Shown here in pieces: positions 55,705 to 64,000 of a stretch of DNA of 64,000 bases. The stretch is taken from NCBI GenBank assembly GCA_001899065.1, contig MKUZ01000018.1, positions 278,840 to 342,839 of the forward strand. Direction: 5' to 3'. The translations under genes and the position numbers were made by a program. How positions within the stretch are numbered: the stretch's first letter is position 1; each line of letters starts with the position of its first letter. Under the pieces are notes generated by a model that searched no databases, was not told the origin of the DNA, and saw nothing but the letters and a program-made list of their open reading frames with translations. The stretch comes from Devosia sp. 66-22 (GTDB lineage Bacteria; Pseudomonadota; Alphaproteobacteria; Rhizobiales; Devosiaceae).

Positions 55705-56616
55705 TTATGTCCCAATCCGATCGAGCTCGAATGGGGTCGTCTGGTAGATTTCGTTGATCCAGTTCTGGAACAGCAAGTGCGCGTGGCTGCGCCAGCGGTT
55801 CTCGGGCTCGATGCTGGTGTCGCCATTGGGGAACAGATTGACCGGCGGCGGCGTGTCGAGCCCCGCCTTCCTGTCGCGCTCATACTCATCGGCCAGCGAG
55901 CGGTTGTCGTATTCGAGATGATTGAGCATGTGCACGGCCCGGTGTTTGGGGTCGTCGAGCATGCACACGCCGATCTCGGCATTGTCGATGAGAATCTCGA
56001 GGTCGGGCGACAGGCTGTCGCGCGCGATGTCGTTGTAGCGGCTCACCGGGATCATCGGGCTGTCCGAGAAGCCATGCACCCACACCGAGCGGGGGTTGAG
56101 CACCTGGTGGCGGAACACGCCGAAGGCCTTGTGCGCCATGCGGTAGCGCCGCGCCTTGTGGAAGTGGTGCAGCGCCGCCTGAGCGCCCCAGCAGATGAAC
56201 ATGGTGTGGTGCACATTGGTCTGCGTCCACTCCATGATCTCGACCATCTCCTTCCAGTAGCGCACTTCCTCGAAGGGGATGTTGGCGATGGGCGCGCCGG
56301 TAATGACGAAGCCGTCGAACCTGCGTTCGCGCACTTCCGACCAGGTCGAGTAGAACGCCTTGAGGTAGTCCTCGGACGTGTTCTTGGACTTGTGGTCGGT
56401 GACGCGGACGAGCGTCAGATCCACCTGCAGCGGCGTAGCGCCGATGAGGCGCGTGAACTGCGTCTCGGTGCGCTCCTTGTTGGGCATCAGGTTCAGCAGG
56501 CCGATTTGCAGCGGCCGGATGTCCTGTCGCGCGGCGCGGCTCGAATCCATGACCAGGACGCCCTCGTGTTCGAGCGTCTTGCGGGCGGGGAGGTTGTCGG
56601 GAATGCGGATGGGCAT
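55705..56616 (-). CDS. metA: Homoserine O-acyltransferase (MetA family)
   Basis: 303 residues from ATG 56616. Acylates homoserine, first step toward methionine. Catalytic Cys142 lies in FICWGAQAALHH, and the His234/Glu236 pair in MLNHLEYDNR. Residue 111, known from E. coli and Bacillus enzymes to choose succinyl-CoA (Gly) or acetyl-CoA (Glu), is alanine here in GAPIANIPFEEV. The frame is open further upstream with no family similarity. No SAM riboswitch was found in the 100 bases ahead. Confidence 0.95.
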   Translation of the reverse strand: MPIRIPDNLPARKTLEHEGVLVMDSSRAARQDIRPLQIGLLNLMPNKERTETQFTRLIGATPLQVDLTLVRVTDHKSKNTSEDYLKAFYSTWSEVRERRFDGFVITGAPIANIPFEEVRYWKEMVEIMEWTQTNVHHTMFICWGAQAALHHFHKARRYRMAHKAFGVFRHQVLNPRSVWVHGFSDSPMIPVSRYNDIARDSLSPDLEILIDNAEIGVCMLDDPKHRAVHMLNHLEYDNRSLADEYERDRKAGLDTPPPVNLFPNGDTSIEPENRWRSHAHLLFQNWINEIYQTTPFELDRIGT

Positions 56617-56716
56617 GATGGGGTCTCGTGCGATGCAGGGATGAAGGGCGCGGCGCGGCGTCCCGGTTGCTCTGTCCGAACGATCCGTAGACGGCTCGCT
56701 CGGCCAACCGTCGCCG

Positions 56717-57583
56717 CTAGCGCATTCGGCCCTTGATCGTGGCCGCCACGAGGTCGATGAATTCCTCGCCGTCGCGCACCGTGGCGAGGTCGGCGGCGTC
56801 GATGGTGTAGCCGAAATTGTCGGCGAGCTTCTGGTAGCGCGGCAGCCGGTCGTGCAGCAGCGCCTCAAAGCCCCAGGCACCAAACTTGTCGGGGTCGACC
56901 TTGGCGTCGTCGGTGACCTTGTTGAGCTTCTTGAACTCGGCCCATTTCTTCGTGAGGAAGGGCGGCTGGTAGTACATCGGCTTGGGCGAGTGCTTGAAGC
57001 GGCGGATCAGCTCGTCCGCGTCCTTTTCGGTGCCGCGTATGTAGAGCAGCACCGAGTGCCGGGCGAGCGTCTCGATCACGGGATCCTTGGGGTCGTCCGG
57101 GTTCACCACTTCGATGAGCGAGCCGCCGGTGTCGGCGATGAAATTGTCGTAGGCATAAAGGTCGTGCGCGCGCTGGATGAAGTAGGGCACTTCCTGGAGC
57201 GCGGCGATCTCGGCGATGCGGTGCTGCTCCTGGCGCCGGCGATACTCGTCGAGGGCGAGGCCGCCCTTGGCCGGGTTGCCCGGGCGTCCCAGATAGCTCG
57301 ACAGCGGGTCGAGGTTGGAGAAGGTGATCGCCGACGAGAGCTTGATGGAATCCGTGCGCAGCAGGTTGCGCAGGAACGGCACCTTCATCGCCTCGGTCTT
57401 GAAATTGTCGGTGATGAACTCGCCCATGTGGCGCGTGCCGATGCGGTAGTCCACCGAGTAGTGGAACCACTGGCTGGTGCGCAGCAGGGCGGCCAGCCGC
57501 GTCTTGCCGACGCCGGCCATGCCGAACACCGTCACGGCGTGACGCGGCGCATCATGAAATTCGGCTGGCGACTTGAAAAGCAT
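56717..57583 (-). CDS. P-loop ATPase-like protein, unknown role
   Basis: 288 residues. Walker A VFGMAGVGKTRLAALL at about 20-35, and IADTGGSLIEVV as a possible Walker B region. The rest (SYLGRPGNPAKGGL, KWAEFKKLNK) matches an uncharacterised group seen next to metA in alphaproteobacteria as far as I recall. 100 bases before metA on the same strand; divergent from flgE. Confidence 0.72.
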   Translation of the reverse strand: MLFKSPAEFHDAPRHAVTVFGMAGVGKTRLAALLRTSQWFHYSVDYRIGTRHMGEFITDNFKTEAMKVPFLRNLLRTDSIKLSSAITFSNLDPLSSYLGRPGNPAKGGLALDEYRRRQEQHRIAEIAALQEVPYFIQRAHDLYAYDNFIADTGGSLIEVVNPDDPKDPVIETLARHSVLLYIRGTEKDADELIRRFKHSPKPMYYQPPFLTKKWAEFKKLNKVTDDAKVDPDKFGAWGFEALLHDRLPRYQKLADNFGYTIDAADLATVRDGEEFIDLVAATIKGRMR

Positions 57584-57734
57584 GGTGTTTCCGGCGCGAG
57601 AGCTCAGGATCGCGTTTAGAGCATCGGGCCGCCCCTCACAAGGACCGGCAGAATCTGCCGCTACCCGGACGCAATTGCCTAGGGCGGGGTCAGCCGGGCC
57701 GGCGAAAATCCATGGATATCAAGCCGCTGGGTGG

Positions 57735-57751
57735 TTGGCACGCGGCTTGCT
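57735..57751 (+). promoter_or_regulatory. Sigma-54-type promoter of the hook operon
   Basis: TTGGCACG-CGGC-TTGCT matches the -24/-12 consensus (TGGCAC, N5, TTGC), with GG at 57737-57738 and GC at 57749-57750, ten bases apart as required. Transcription would start near 57762, 44 bases before the flgE ATG. Confidence 0.7.
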
Positions 57752-57805
57752 CCTCCGGTGTCCGGGTAGGCGTGCGCAAAGCCGCCGGGACAACAGAGGA
57801 CGACA

Positions 57806-59560
57806 ATGGGTATCTACGGGGCTCTTTCCACCGCCGTCACAGGGCTGCGCGCCCAGTCATTCGCGCTCGAGAACATTTCGGGCAACATCGCCAATTCGCA
57901 GACCACCGGCTTCAAGCGCATCGACACCGACTTCGTCGACCTGATCCCCGACCAGCCGCGCAAGCTGCAGAGCGCCGGCTCGGTGCTGGCGCAGTCGCGG
58001 TCCACCAACACGCTCCAGGGCGACGTGAAGTCGGTCTCGAACTCGACCTATATGGCGGTCAACGGGTCAGGCTTCTTCGTGGTCGAGCCCTCGATCGGCC
58101 AGTCCGACGGCAACTCGCTGTTCGCCGGCACGAACTTCTACACACGCCGCGGCGACTTCGACGTCGACAAGAACGGCTATCTGGTCAATGGCTCGGGCTA
58201 TTACCTCAAGGGTCTCCCCGTCGACCCCGCGACGGGCAACCTTTCGAGCTCGCTGCCGCAGGTGCTGCGCCTGTCCAACAACTTCCTGCCTGCCCAGCAG
58301 ACGACGCGCGTCAACTACCAGCTCAACCTGCCGCTCGTGCCGCAGACGGCCGAGTATCGCGAGGCCAAGACGCCGGGCTCGGAGCTGCTCAATTCATCCG
58401 ACTTCATGACGCTCACCCCCGACACGCCGGCGGCCAAGTTGGGCGCCGTAGGAGTCAGCGCCAGCACCACGTCCTCCAGCCTGCTTGCCAACGGCCAGTC
58501 GATCACCATCACCGAGGGCTCCAACCCGGCTGTGACCTTCAATTTCACCAATAGCGGCGCCAACACGGCCACGACCTTCAACATCACCGATCCGGCCAGC
58601 GACACGCTGGGCGAGATCATGGCGCTGATGAATGCGCAGCTGGCGCCCAATTCGAGCGTGTCGATCAATTCGAACGGGCAGCTTACGCTGACCGGCACCG
58701 GCACCGCTCCCACCGACACGCTGACCGTCGCCGGCACGTCCGGCCTCGCCTTCGACACGACCCCTGCCGCGCCGACAGTATCAGCGGCGCTGTCCCGGGC
58801 ACAGCGTCCGTCGCCAATCACCGCCGCGCAGGCCGCCGACTTCAACGCCCAGACGATCAGCGGCGGCACCGTCACGGTGTTCACCTCGACCGGTGCGCCG
58901 GCCGACGTGCAATTGCGCTGGGCCAAAAACGACAGCGCTTCTTCGGGCAGCGCCGACACCTGGAGCCTCTATTATCTGCAGAACGGTGCGGCGACGGGCA
59001 GCCAGCCGATGTGGACCCGCGTGCCGCAGGACTTTTCCTTCGGGACCGATGGCGCCCTCAGCCCCGAGATCAACGAAGTCAACCTGACGGGCCTGACGAT
59101 CGATGGCGTGTCGGTGGGGTCGCTCAAGCTCGACTTCGGCACGGACGGCATCACCCAGTTCAATGATCCGAACGGCACAGCCGGCGTGACGGCGCTCAGC
59201 CAGAACGGCTACCCGGCCGGCGAGTTCGTGTCGGTCGCGGTCAACGACAATGGTCGCGTGGTGGTGGCCTACAGCAACAACCAGCAGGTCGAGGTTGCGC
59301 AGGTGATCACGGCGAACTTCAATGCGGCCAACCAGCTCAAGCGGCTTGATGGCGGCATCTTCGCCGAGACCGCCGACTCGGGCAGCGCCATCCTCGACAC
59401 CAGCGGCGGCGTCGTCAGCTCGGCGCTCGAGAGTTCCAACACCGACATCTCGGAGGAGTTCACCAAGCTCATCGTGACGCAGCAGGCCTATGCCGCGGGG
59501 ACGCGCATCGTCTCCACTGCCGACCAGATGATCCAGGAAGCGCTGAACATGATCCGCTGA
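57806..59560 (+). CDS. flgE: Flagellar hook protein FlgE
   Basis: 584 residues. N-terminal GIYGALSTAVTGLRAQSFALE and the internal FFVV-type domain lead to the variable D2/D3 region (Thr/Ser/Asn-rich, about 210-340), and the C-terminal SNTDISEEFTKLIVTQQAY and TADQMIQEALNMIR are the usual axial-family ends. Exported by the flagellar type III system to polymerise the hook. AGAGGAC precedes the ATG. First gene of flgE-flgK-flgL. Confidence 0.95.
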   Translation: MGIYGALSTAVTGLRAQSFALENISGNIANSQTTGFKRIDTDFVDLIPDQPRKLQSAGSVLAQSRSTNTLQGDVKSVSNSTYMAVNGSGFFVVEPSIGQSDGNSLFAGTNFYTRRGDFDVDKNGYLVNGSGYYLKGLPVDPATGNLSSSLPQVLRLSNNFLPAQQTTRVNYQLNLPLVPQTAEYREAKTPGSELLNSSDFMTLTPDTPAAKLGAVGVSASTTSSSLLANGQSITITEGSNPAVTFNFTNSGANTATTFNITDPASDTLGEIMALMNAQLAPNSSVSINSNGQLTLTGTGTAPTDTLTVAGTSGLAFDTTPAAPTVSAALSRAQRPSPITAAQAADFNAQTISGGTVTVFTSTGAPADVQLRWAKNDSASSGSADTWSLYYLQNGAATGSQPMWTRVPQDFSFGTDGALSPEINEVNLTGLTIDGVSVGSLKLDFGTDGITQFNDPNGTAGVTALSQNGYPAGEFVSVAVNDNGRVVVAYSNNQQVEVAQVITANFNAANQLKRLDGGIFAETADSGSAILDTSGGVVSSALESSNTDISEEFTKLIVTQQAYAAGTRIVSTADQMIQEALNMIR

Positions 59561-59586
59561 GCGGATCGGTCCGGGAGTAGTCCGAC

Positions 59587-61431
59587 ATGAGTCTCAGTTC
59601 GTCCTTGAGCAATGCTCTGTCCGGCATGCGTGTCGGCCAGAACAGTCTCGAGGTGCTGTCGCGCAATGTTTCGAACTCGGGCACGCCCGGCTATCACAAG
59701 CAGTCGCTGAGCGTCATCGATACCGTCGCCGGGGCCTCGAGCTACGCTCGCTCCGGCACGGTGGAGCGTGCCTTCAACAAGAGCCTGCAGGTCTACTACA
59801 CCAACGCTGTGTCGGACACGGCGTATTCGGGTACGCGGGCGGCGAGCCTCGACCGGCTGCAGGCGTTCCTCGGCATGCCGGGGAAGGCCGGCTCGCTCGA
59901 TACGATGTTCGGCAATCTGCAGAATGCCTTCCAGGCGCTCAGCACGAGCCCCGACAATTATGCGTCGCGCGCGACCGTGGTCACGCAGGCGCAGGCGATG
60001 GCGACGACGCTCAACTCGCTGACGCGCGATGTGCAGTCGTTGCGCCAGGAAGCCGAGAATGAGATGGCGGCCACGGTCGACCGGCTCAACCTGGCGGTCA
60101 CCTCGCTGAAGTCGGTCAACGACAAGCTCGGCGATCTCTCATCGGACAATGCGACGCGCGCCACATTGATGGATCAGCGCGACCGGCTGGTGTCCGAGAT
60201 CGCCGAACTGATGGACGTTCGGGTCGACTATCGCAGCGACGACACGGTCGCGCTGATGACGCGCAGCGGCGTGGGCATTCTCGACGGTTCGGCGGCGCGG
60301 TTCAACTTCACGCCGGCCGGGGCGCTCAGCGCCGACAAGCAGTTCAGCGCCGATCCCGCCAAGAACAGCGTCGGCAGGCTCACGCTCTCGACCGCGTCGG
60401 GCTCGACGATCGACCTGGTGCAGCAGCGGGTGCTGCAATCGGGCAAGCTCGGCGCGCTGGTCGAGCTCCGCGACGAAACCCTTGTCGCCGCGCAGGGCCA
60501 GCTGGACGAGATCGCGGCCGGGCTGGCGCAAGCGATGTCGACGGTCAAGACCGCGGGGACGGCCGCCTCGTCGGGCACGCAGAATGGCTACACGCTGGAC
60601 CTGAGCGGGGTCCGCACCGGCAACGACTTCGTGCTGTCCTACAAGAGCGGCGGCGTCGACAAGGCGGTCCGTGTGGTCAATGTCGGCGATCCGAGCAAGC
60701 TGCCGCTCGACTATGTGGACGCGACCGGCGCGCGCGTCGTCGGCATGGACTTTTCGGCCGGCAGCGCGGCGGTGGCCGCGGGCCTGCAGGGAGTGCTCGG
60801 CTCCGGCCTGACGGTGAGCGCCAGCGGCAACTCGCTCACCGTTCTGGACGACGGGGCGACCAACGCCACCGATGTCAACGCGCTCACGGCGCGGACCACG
60901 GCGACGGCGCTGCAGAACGGCGATGCAGCACTCAACCTGTTCGTCGACACCAACAATGCGGACTTCACCAACAGCCTCGACGGCAAGACGCAGAAGCTCG
61001 GCTTCGCGGGGCGAATTGCAGTCAACGCGTCCGTGCTGATCGACAACACGCTGCTGGTGAAGGCGACGCCGACCAGCTCGTTGGGCGATCCCTCGCGGGT
61101 CGACTATCTGCTGGACCAGCTGCAGAACGCGACGTTCGCGTCGTCGCAGACCGGGCCGGCTTCGGCCGGCTCGTTCCGGCTGTCGGGCTCGGTGGGCGAC
61201 CTCATCGCGCAGACGATGAACTACACCGGCAGCCTGTCGGAGCTGGCCACCAGCGACGCCAGCACGCAGCAGATGGCGATGGACTCGCTCGATGAGCGCA
61301 TGCAGAGCGAGTACGGCGTCAATGTGGATGAAGAGATGGCGCGGTTGATCGAGCTGCAGAACGCCTATGCCGCCAACTCGCGCGTGATCGCGGCGGTGCA
61401 GGAACTGATGAACCGGTTGATGGAGCTCTGA
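59587..61431 (+). CDS. flgK: Hook-associated protein 1 FlgK
   Basis: 614 residues. LSNALSGMRVGQNSLEVLSRNVSNSGTPGY-type start (seen from residue 5) and C-terminal VNVDEEMARLIELQNAYAA and VIAAVQELMNRLMEL are the axial coiled-coil ends of FlgK. Joins the hook to the filament. 26 bases after flgE and 3 before flgL, one operon. Confidence 0.95.
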   Translation: MSLSSSLSNALSGMRVGQNSLEVLSRNVSNSGTPGYHKQSLSVIDTVAGASSYARSGTVERAFNKSLQVYYTNAVSDTAYSGTRAASLDRLQAFLGMPGKAGSLDTMFGNLQNAFQALSTSPDNYASRATVVTQAQAMATTLNSLTRDVQSLRQEAENEMAATVDRLNLAVTSLKSVNDKLGDLSSDNATRATLMDQRDRLVSEIAELMDVRVDYRSDDTVALMTRSGVGILDGSAARFNFTPAGALSADKQFSADPAKNSVGRLTLSTASGSTIDLVQQRVLQSGKLGALVELRDETLVAAQGQLDEIAAGLAQAMSTVKTAGTAASSGTQNGYTLDLSGVRTGNDFVLSYKSGGVDKAVRVVNVGDPSKLPLDYVDATGARVVGMDFSAGSAAVAAGLQGVLGSGLTVSASGNSLTVLDDGATNATDVNALTARTTATALQNGDAALNLFVDTNNADFTNSLDGKTQKLGFAGRIAVNASVLIDNTLLVKATPTSSLGDPSRVDYLLDQLQNATFASSQTGPASAGSFRLSGSVGDLIAQTMNYTGSLSELATSDASTQQMAMDSLDERMQSEYGVNVDEEMARLIELQNAYAANSRVIAAVQELMNRLMEL

Positions 61432-61434
61432 CAG

Positions 61435-62937
61435 ATGGTCAATGTCGTCAACCGCTCGATGTATCCCGTGCAGACGGGCATGAACCTGATCTCCAAGATG
61501 CAGGACCGGTTCGCGCAGTTGCAGGTGCAGCTTGCGACGGGGCAGAAGGCGACCAATCTCGCCGAGATGGGAACCGACAGGTTCGTCACGCTGTCGATGC
61601 AGTCGCGCATCAGCCGGATCGAAGGCTACCAGAACAGCATCGACATGGTGAACATGCGGCTCAGCGTGTTCGACCAGGTGATCGGCCGGCTCGACAAGGT
61701 GGAATCCAATGCCCGCGCGGCGATTTCGCCCAGCGCCTATGGCAGCTCCAATGTCAATTTCGGCACGGCGCCCTCGCTCGCGCGGTCGCAGCTCGATGAG
61801 ATGATCAATCTGCTCAACACCGAAGTCGATGGCCGCTACCTGTTCGCCGGCGGCAGCGTCGACAAGCGGCCGGTCGAGACGATCGGCGCGCTGCTTGACG
61901 GCGCCAATGGCAAGGATGGGTACATCCAGGTCGCGGCGGAGCGGCTTGCGGCCGACAAGGGCACAGGTCTTGGTCGACTGAACCTCGCGGTGGCCACAGA
62001 CACGGTGACGCTGACCGAGGACGGCGCGCATCCGTTCGGCTTCAAGCTCTCGACGCTGTCGTCGACCGGCACGGGCCTGACCCTGACGCAACCCACCGGC
62101 GCGGCGGCCGACAGCCTGAGCATCGAGGTCAGCGCGCAGCCGTTCGAGGGCGACACCGTCACGATCAACCTGACGCTGCCCGACGGCACCGAGGCATCGC
62201 TCAAGCTCACGGCCGTGACCGGCACGCCGGCGGCGGGGCAGTACCAGATCGGGGCGACGGTCGATCAGACCGCGGCCAACCTCTCAGGCGCGCTCCAGAC
62301 CAGGCTGACCGAGATGGCCAACACCGACCTCACGGTGGCCTCGAACTATGCGGCTGCCGATAACTTCTTCAATGCGCAGGGCGATCCGGTGCTGCGCGTG
62401 CAGGGGCCGACCTTCGCCAGTGCCACAGCACTGGTGACCGCCGATCCGACCACGACGGTGATGTGGTACAAGGGGCAGGACAGCGCCAATGCGCGCACCA
62501 CGGTGACGGCCAAGATCGACGACGCGGCGACCGTGAACTACGGAGCGCAGGCCAATGAGAGCGGGCCGCTGGCGCTGATCCGCAGCCTCGCCGTGGTGGC
62601 GACGCAGAGCTTCACCAACGCCGACGGCACCTCGCAGGGGCGCTTCGACGCCGTGGCGACGCGGAACTATTCGCGGCTCTCGGAAGAGCACAACAACGAG
62701 AGCGGCTCGATCGAGATGCTGGCGGTGGAGCTGGGCAATGCCCAGGTCAATGTCGAAGGCGTCGCGAGCCGCCAGTCGAACTACAAGGCGCAGCTCGAGG
62801 GCATGGTCGAGGACATCTCGTCGGTGCCCAAGGAAGAAGTGGCGATGGAGATGCTGGCGCTGCAGACGCGGCTCCAGGCGAGCTACCAGGCGACCTCGCT
62901 CATCGCCTCGCTGTCGCTGGTCAACTACCTCAAATAG
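61435..62937 (+). CDS. flgL: Hook-associated protein 3 FlgL (long form)
   Basis: 500 residues, longer than the 300 of enteric FlgL, because of a large central insert (about 150-380). N-terminal TGMNLISKMQDRFAQLQVQLATGQK-like region and LLNTEVDGRYLFAGG, and the C-terminal LALQTRLQASYQATSLIASLSLVNYL, are the flagellin-type ends. Second hook-filament adaptor. A strong hairpin follows. Confidence 0.92.
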   Translation: MVNVVNRSMYPVQTGMNLISKMQDRFAQLQVQLATGQKATNLAEMGTDRFVTLSMQSRISRIEGYQNSIDMVNMRLSVFDQVIGRLDKVESNARAAISPSAYGSSNVNFGTAPSLARSQLDEMINLLNTEVDGRYLFAGGSVDKRPVETIGALLDGANGKDGYIQVAAERLAADKGTGLGRLNLAVATDTVTLTEDGAHPFGFKLSTLSSTGTGLTLTQPTGAAADSLSIEVSAQPFEGDTVTINLTLPDGTEASLKLTAVTGTPAAGQYQIGATVDQTAANLSGALQTRLTEMANTDLTVASNYAAADNFFNAQGDPVLRVQGPTFASATALVTADPTTTVMWYKGQDSANARTTVTAKIDDAATVNYGAQANESGPLALIRSLAVVATQSFTNADGTSQGRFDAVATRNYSRLSEEHNNESGSIEMLAVELGNAQVNVEGVASRQSNYKAQLEGMVEDISSVPKEEVAMEMLALQTRLQASYQATSLIASLSLVNYLK

Positions 62938-62940
62938 CAA

Positions 62941-62959
62941 AGGGCCCCGTCGGGGCCCT
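62941..62959. terminator. Terminator shared by flgL and flaF
   Basis: AGGGCCCC (62941-62948) pairs with GGGGCCCT (62952-62959), loop GTC. It starts 4 bases after the flgL stop and lies 27 bases beyond the end of the convergent flaF. Only a short A/T flank. Confidence 0.75.
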
Positions 62960-62986
62960 CCATCGTGTTCGCGCCGGTGGCGTGCC

Positions 62987-63355
62987 TCAGCTCGAGGCGC
63001 GCAGGCCGGCCGCGACTTCGCGGTTGATGTTGATCAGCACATCGAGCCGCGACGGCTCGGGCCGCGCTTCGAGCTTGATGGTGTGGCTGAGCACGAACAG
63101 GCCCAGATTGGCGATGTTCTGGCGGATCGCCGTTGGCAGCGGGTTCTCGTCGCGCGTCGCCGAGTTCAGAAACACGTTCCACAGCTTGCGGTTGAACTTG
63201 AGGGCCCCGGCGAGCTCGGCGTCGGCCAGCTCCCAGTTCTCGCGGATGCGCTGCAGGTTGAGAGCCGATTTGGAGAGCAGATTGGCCTCCAGATCGCGGG
63301 GATTACCGGTCCGCTTGGCCACCGCCTGGTAGGCCTGCGTCGCGTGCTGCTGCAT
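62987..63355 (-). CDS. flaF: Flagellin-synthesis regulator FlaF
   Basis: 122 residues matching FlaF throughout: AYQAVAKRTGNPRDLEANLL, LKFNRKLWNVFLNS and RQNIANLGLFVLSHT. In Caulobacter and Rhizobiales FlaF is needed for flagellin secretion or synthesis, opposing FlbT. Start lies 53 bases inside the end of flbT, so the two are coupled. Confidence 0.93.
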   Translation of the reverse strand: MQQHATQAYQAVAKRTGNPRDLEANLLSKSALNLQRIRENWELADAELAGALKFNRKLWNVFLNSATRDENPLPTAIRQNIANLGLFVLSHTIKLEARPEPSRLDVLININREVAAGLRASS

Positions 63356-63731
63356 TTGCGAGGATGTCCTGCTCGTGTTGGATGAGTTTCTTGGCCGCCC
63401 TCAGAGCTTTGTAGAGCTGACCCGTTAATATCTCGTTGTTGATTTCGTCAATTATGCGGATGGTCGATGGCGCGGCACGGACCAGGTCGGTGACCAGCGC
63501 AAAGTAGTCGCGCCGCATCTTCTCGATGTCGTCCTCGAGATACATGAGCTGCACGGCGAAGTAGACGCGCTTGGCCGGCGAGTCGGCTGTCGTCGGGCTC
63601 AGGATGTCCTTCTCGCGCAGCACCGGCGCCTTGCCGTCGATGAACAGGCGCGTGCGCTGGTCCGAGTTGGTGATGACGCAGTTGCCCACGATGAGACGTT
63701 CGTGCGGCTTGAGTTCGACCTTGAGCGACAT
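63303..63731 (-). CDS. flbT: Flagellin mRNA regulator FlbT
   Basis: 142 residues from ATG 63731 (the frame is open 32 codons further upstream without similarity). LKVELKPHERLIVGNCVITN, LREKDILSP and RVYFAVQLMYLEDD are the FlbT core. FlbT binds the flagellin mRNA leader and promotes its decay when the hook is incomplete. Follows the flagellin gene on the same strand. Confidence 0.93.
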   Translation of the reverse strand: MSLKVELKPHERLIVGNCVITNSDQRTRLFIDGKAPVLREKDILSPTTADSPAKRVYFAVQLMYLEDDIEKMRRDYFALVTDLVRAAPSTIRIIDEINNEILTGQLYKALRAAKKLIQHEQDILANAAARDAGLPGGGQADR

Positions 63732-63891
63732 GTGGATGGATCCGCGCTGGAGGAGGGAAGTCTGCACCCCTGCAGTGACCAATTGATTGGCGAATTGGAG
63801 CAAATGCGGGATCGCTGATTCACACAAGCCAAAACGGAAGCGCGAGTCCGATCAGTGGCTTGGCGTGATGTGTTCACGCCGGACGAAAAGA

Positions 63892-63915
63892 AAAGGCGGG
63901 CCGAAGCCCGCCTTT
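63892..63915 (-). terminator. Intrinsic terminator of the flagellin gene
   Basis: AAAGGCGGGC (63892-63901) pairs with GCCCGCCTTT (63906-63915), loop CGAA. Read on the minus strand it ends in CTTTTCTTTTC, a strong U-run, 23 bases after the flagellin stop. Confidence 0.9.
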
Positions 63916-63937
63916 CCATCGAAGTCTGTGGCCTGGC

Positions 63938-64000
63938 TTAGAACAGGCGGAGGACGTTCTGGTCAGCCTGCGAAGCGAGCGACAGCGCGGTGGAGCTGAG
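63938..64000 (-). CDS. Flagellin, C-terminal end only
   Basis: The last 20 codons and the TAA (63938-63940) of a leftward gene that continues beyond the window. The peptide STALSLASQADQNVLRLF has the flagellin C-terminal pattern (QALSLANQAPQSVLQLF-like). Its position ahead of flbT and flaF and the strong terminator behind it support the call. Confidence 0.85.
   Translation of the reverse strand, partial: LSSTALSLASQADQNVLRLF

Noticed and set aside
56617-56716. SAM-II or SAM/SAH riboswitch before metA
   Set aside because: Alphaproteobacterial metA often has one, but I could not find the conserved core in these 100 bases on the minus strand.
57814-62225. Several antisense frames with low-complexity Ser/Val content opposite flgE, flgK and flgL
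   Set aside because: They mirror the Thr/Ser/Ala-rich flagellar proteins and lack ribosome sites and conserved motifs.

Overview
The window is about 64 kb of high-GC chromosome from a motile alphaproteobacterium. Several things point to Hyphomicrobiales, and a Devosia-like genus is my best guess: the flgE-flgK-flgL, flbT and flaF set, the sulfite-reduction locus with DUF2849 and DUF934 proteins, a very large apolipoprotein-like coiled-coil protein of the growth-pole-ring type, perfect CtrA boxes, and a leucine leader peptide in front of leuA. The genus is inference from gene content only. I see no insertion sequence, prophage, CRISPR array or rRNA. One tRNA (Lys, CTT) is present.

Layout. 1-5.7 kb: a 5'-truncated UPF0303 gene, a short UPF0303-like remnant coupled to a PhzF-family gene, then leftward a lone atpB with a tiny membrane protein, a calcium/proton antiporter split by a frameshift, a DUF4336 gene and a reductase of the RibD type. 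5.7-10.4 kb: a leucine leader/attenuator, leuA, an HpcH/HpaI aldolase and a family 61 glycosyltransferase in one tight run, then an MscS channel and tRNA-Lys. 10.6-21.7 kb: a sugar-use cluster with a divergent isomerase/DeoR-regulator pair, an ABC importer without its ATPase, two unassigned glycosidase-like enzymes, a GatZ/KbaZ-family protein and a PfkB kinase. 21.8-37.7 kb: a lipid A-type acyltransferase, a FliK-like/FlhB-C-like pair, a TerC protein, a FemAB-like protein with a flippase, acs, a GGDEF-EAL protein, an Hsp70-like ATPase, a NagZ-like hydrolase, an LpxH-like phosphatase and an MFS transporter.

37.8-43.4 kb holds a 1600-residue protein built on 11-residue repeats, transcribed away from an Hpt-domain gene. 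The 346-bp gap between them carries one perfect and one near-perfect CtrA box, so both genes are probably tied to the cell cycle and polar growth. 43.4-50 kb is assimilatory sulfur reduction: ferredoxin, siroheme synthase, DUF2849, sulfite reductase, an APS reductase fused to DUF934, a ferredoxin-NADP reductase and a second ferredoxin. Together these make siroheme, reduce APS to sulfide and supply the electrons. 50-57.6 kb: the YcjX/YcjF-like pair, a GT2 glycosyltransferase with its membrane partner, metA and a P-loop ATPase. 57.7-64 kb: the hook operon flgE-flgK-flgL behind a sigma-54-type promoter, meeting flaF, flbT and a flagellin gene cut by the window end.

Most genes are packed with start/stop overlaps, so translational coupling is common. 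Stretches between genes are short. The only gap above 300 bases is 42632-42977, described as a regulatory feature.
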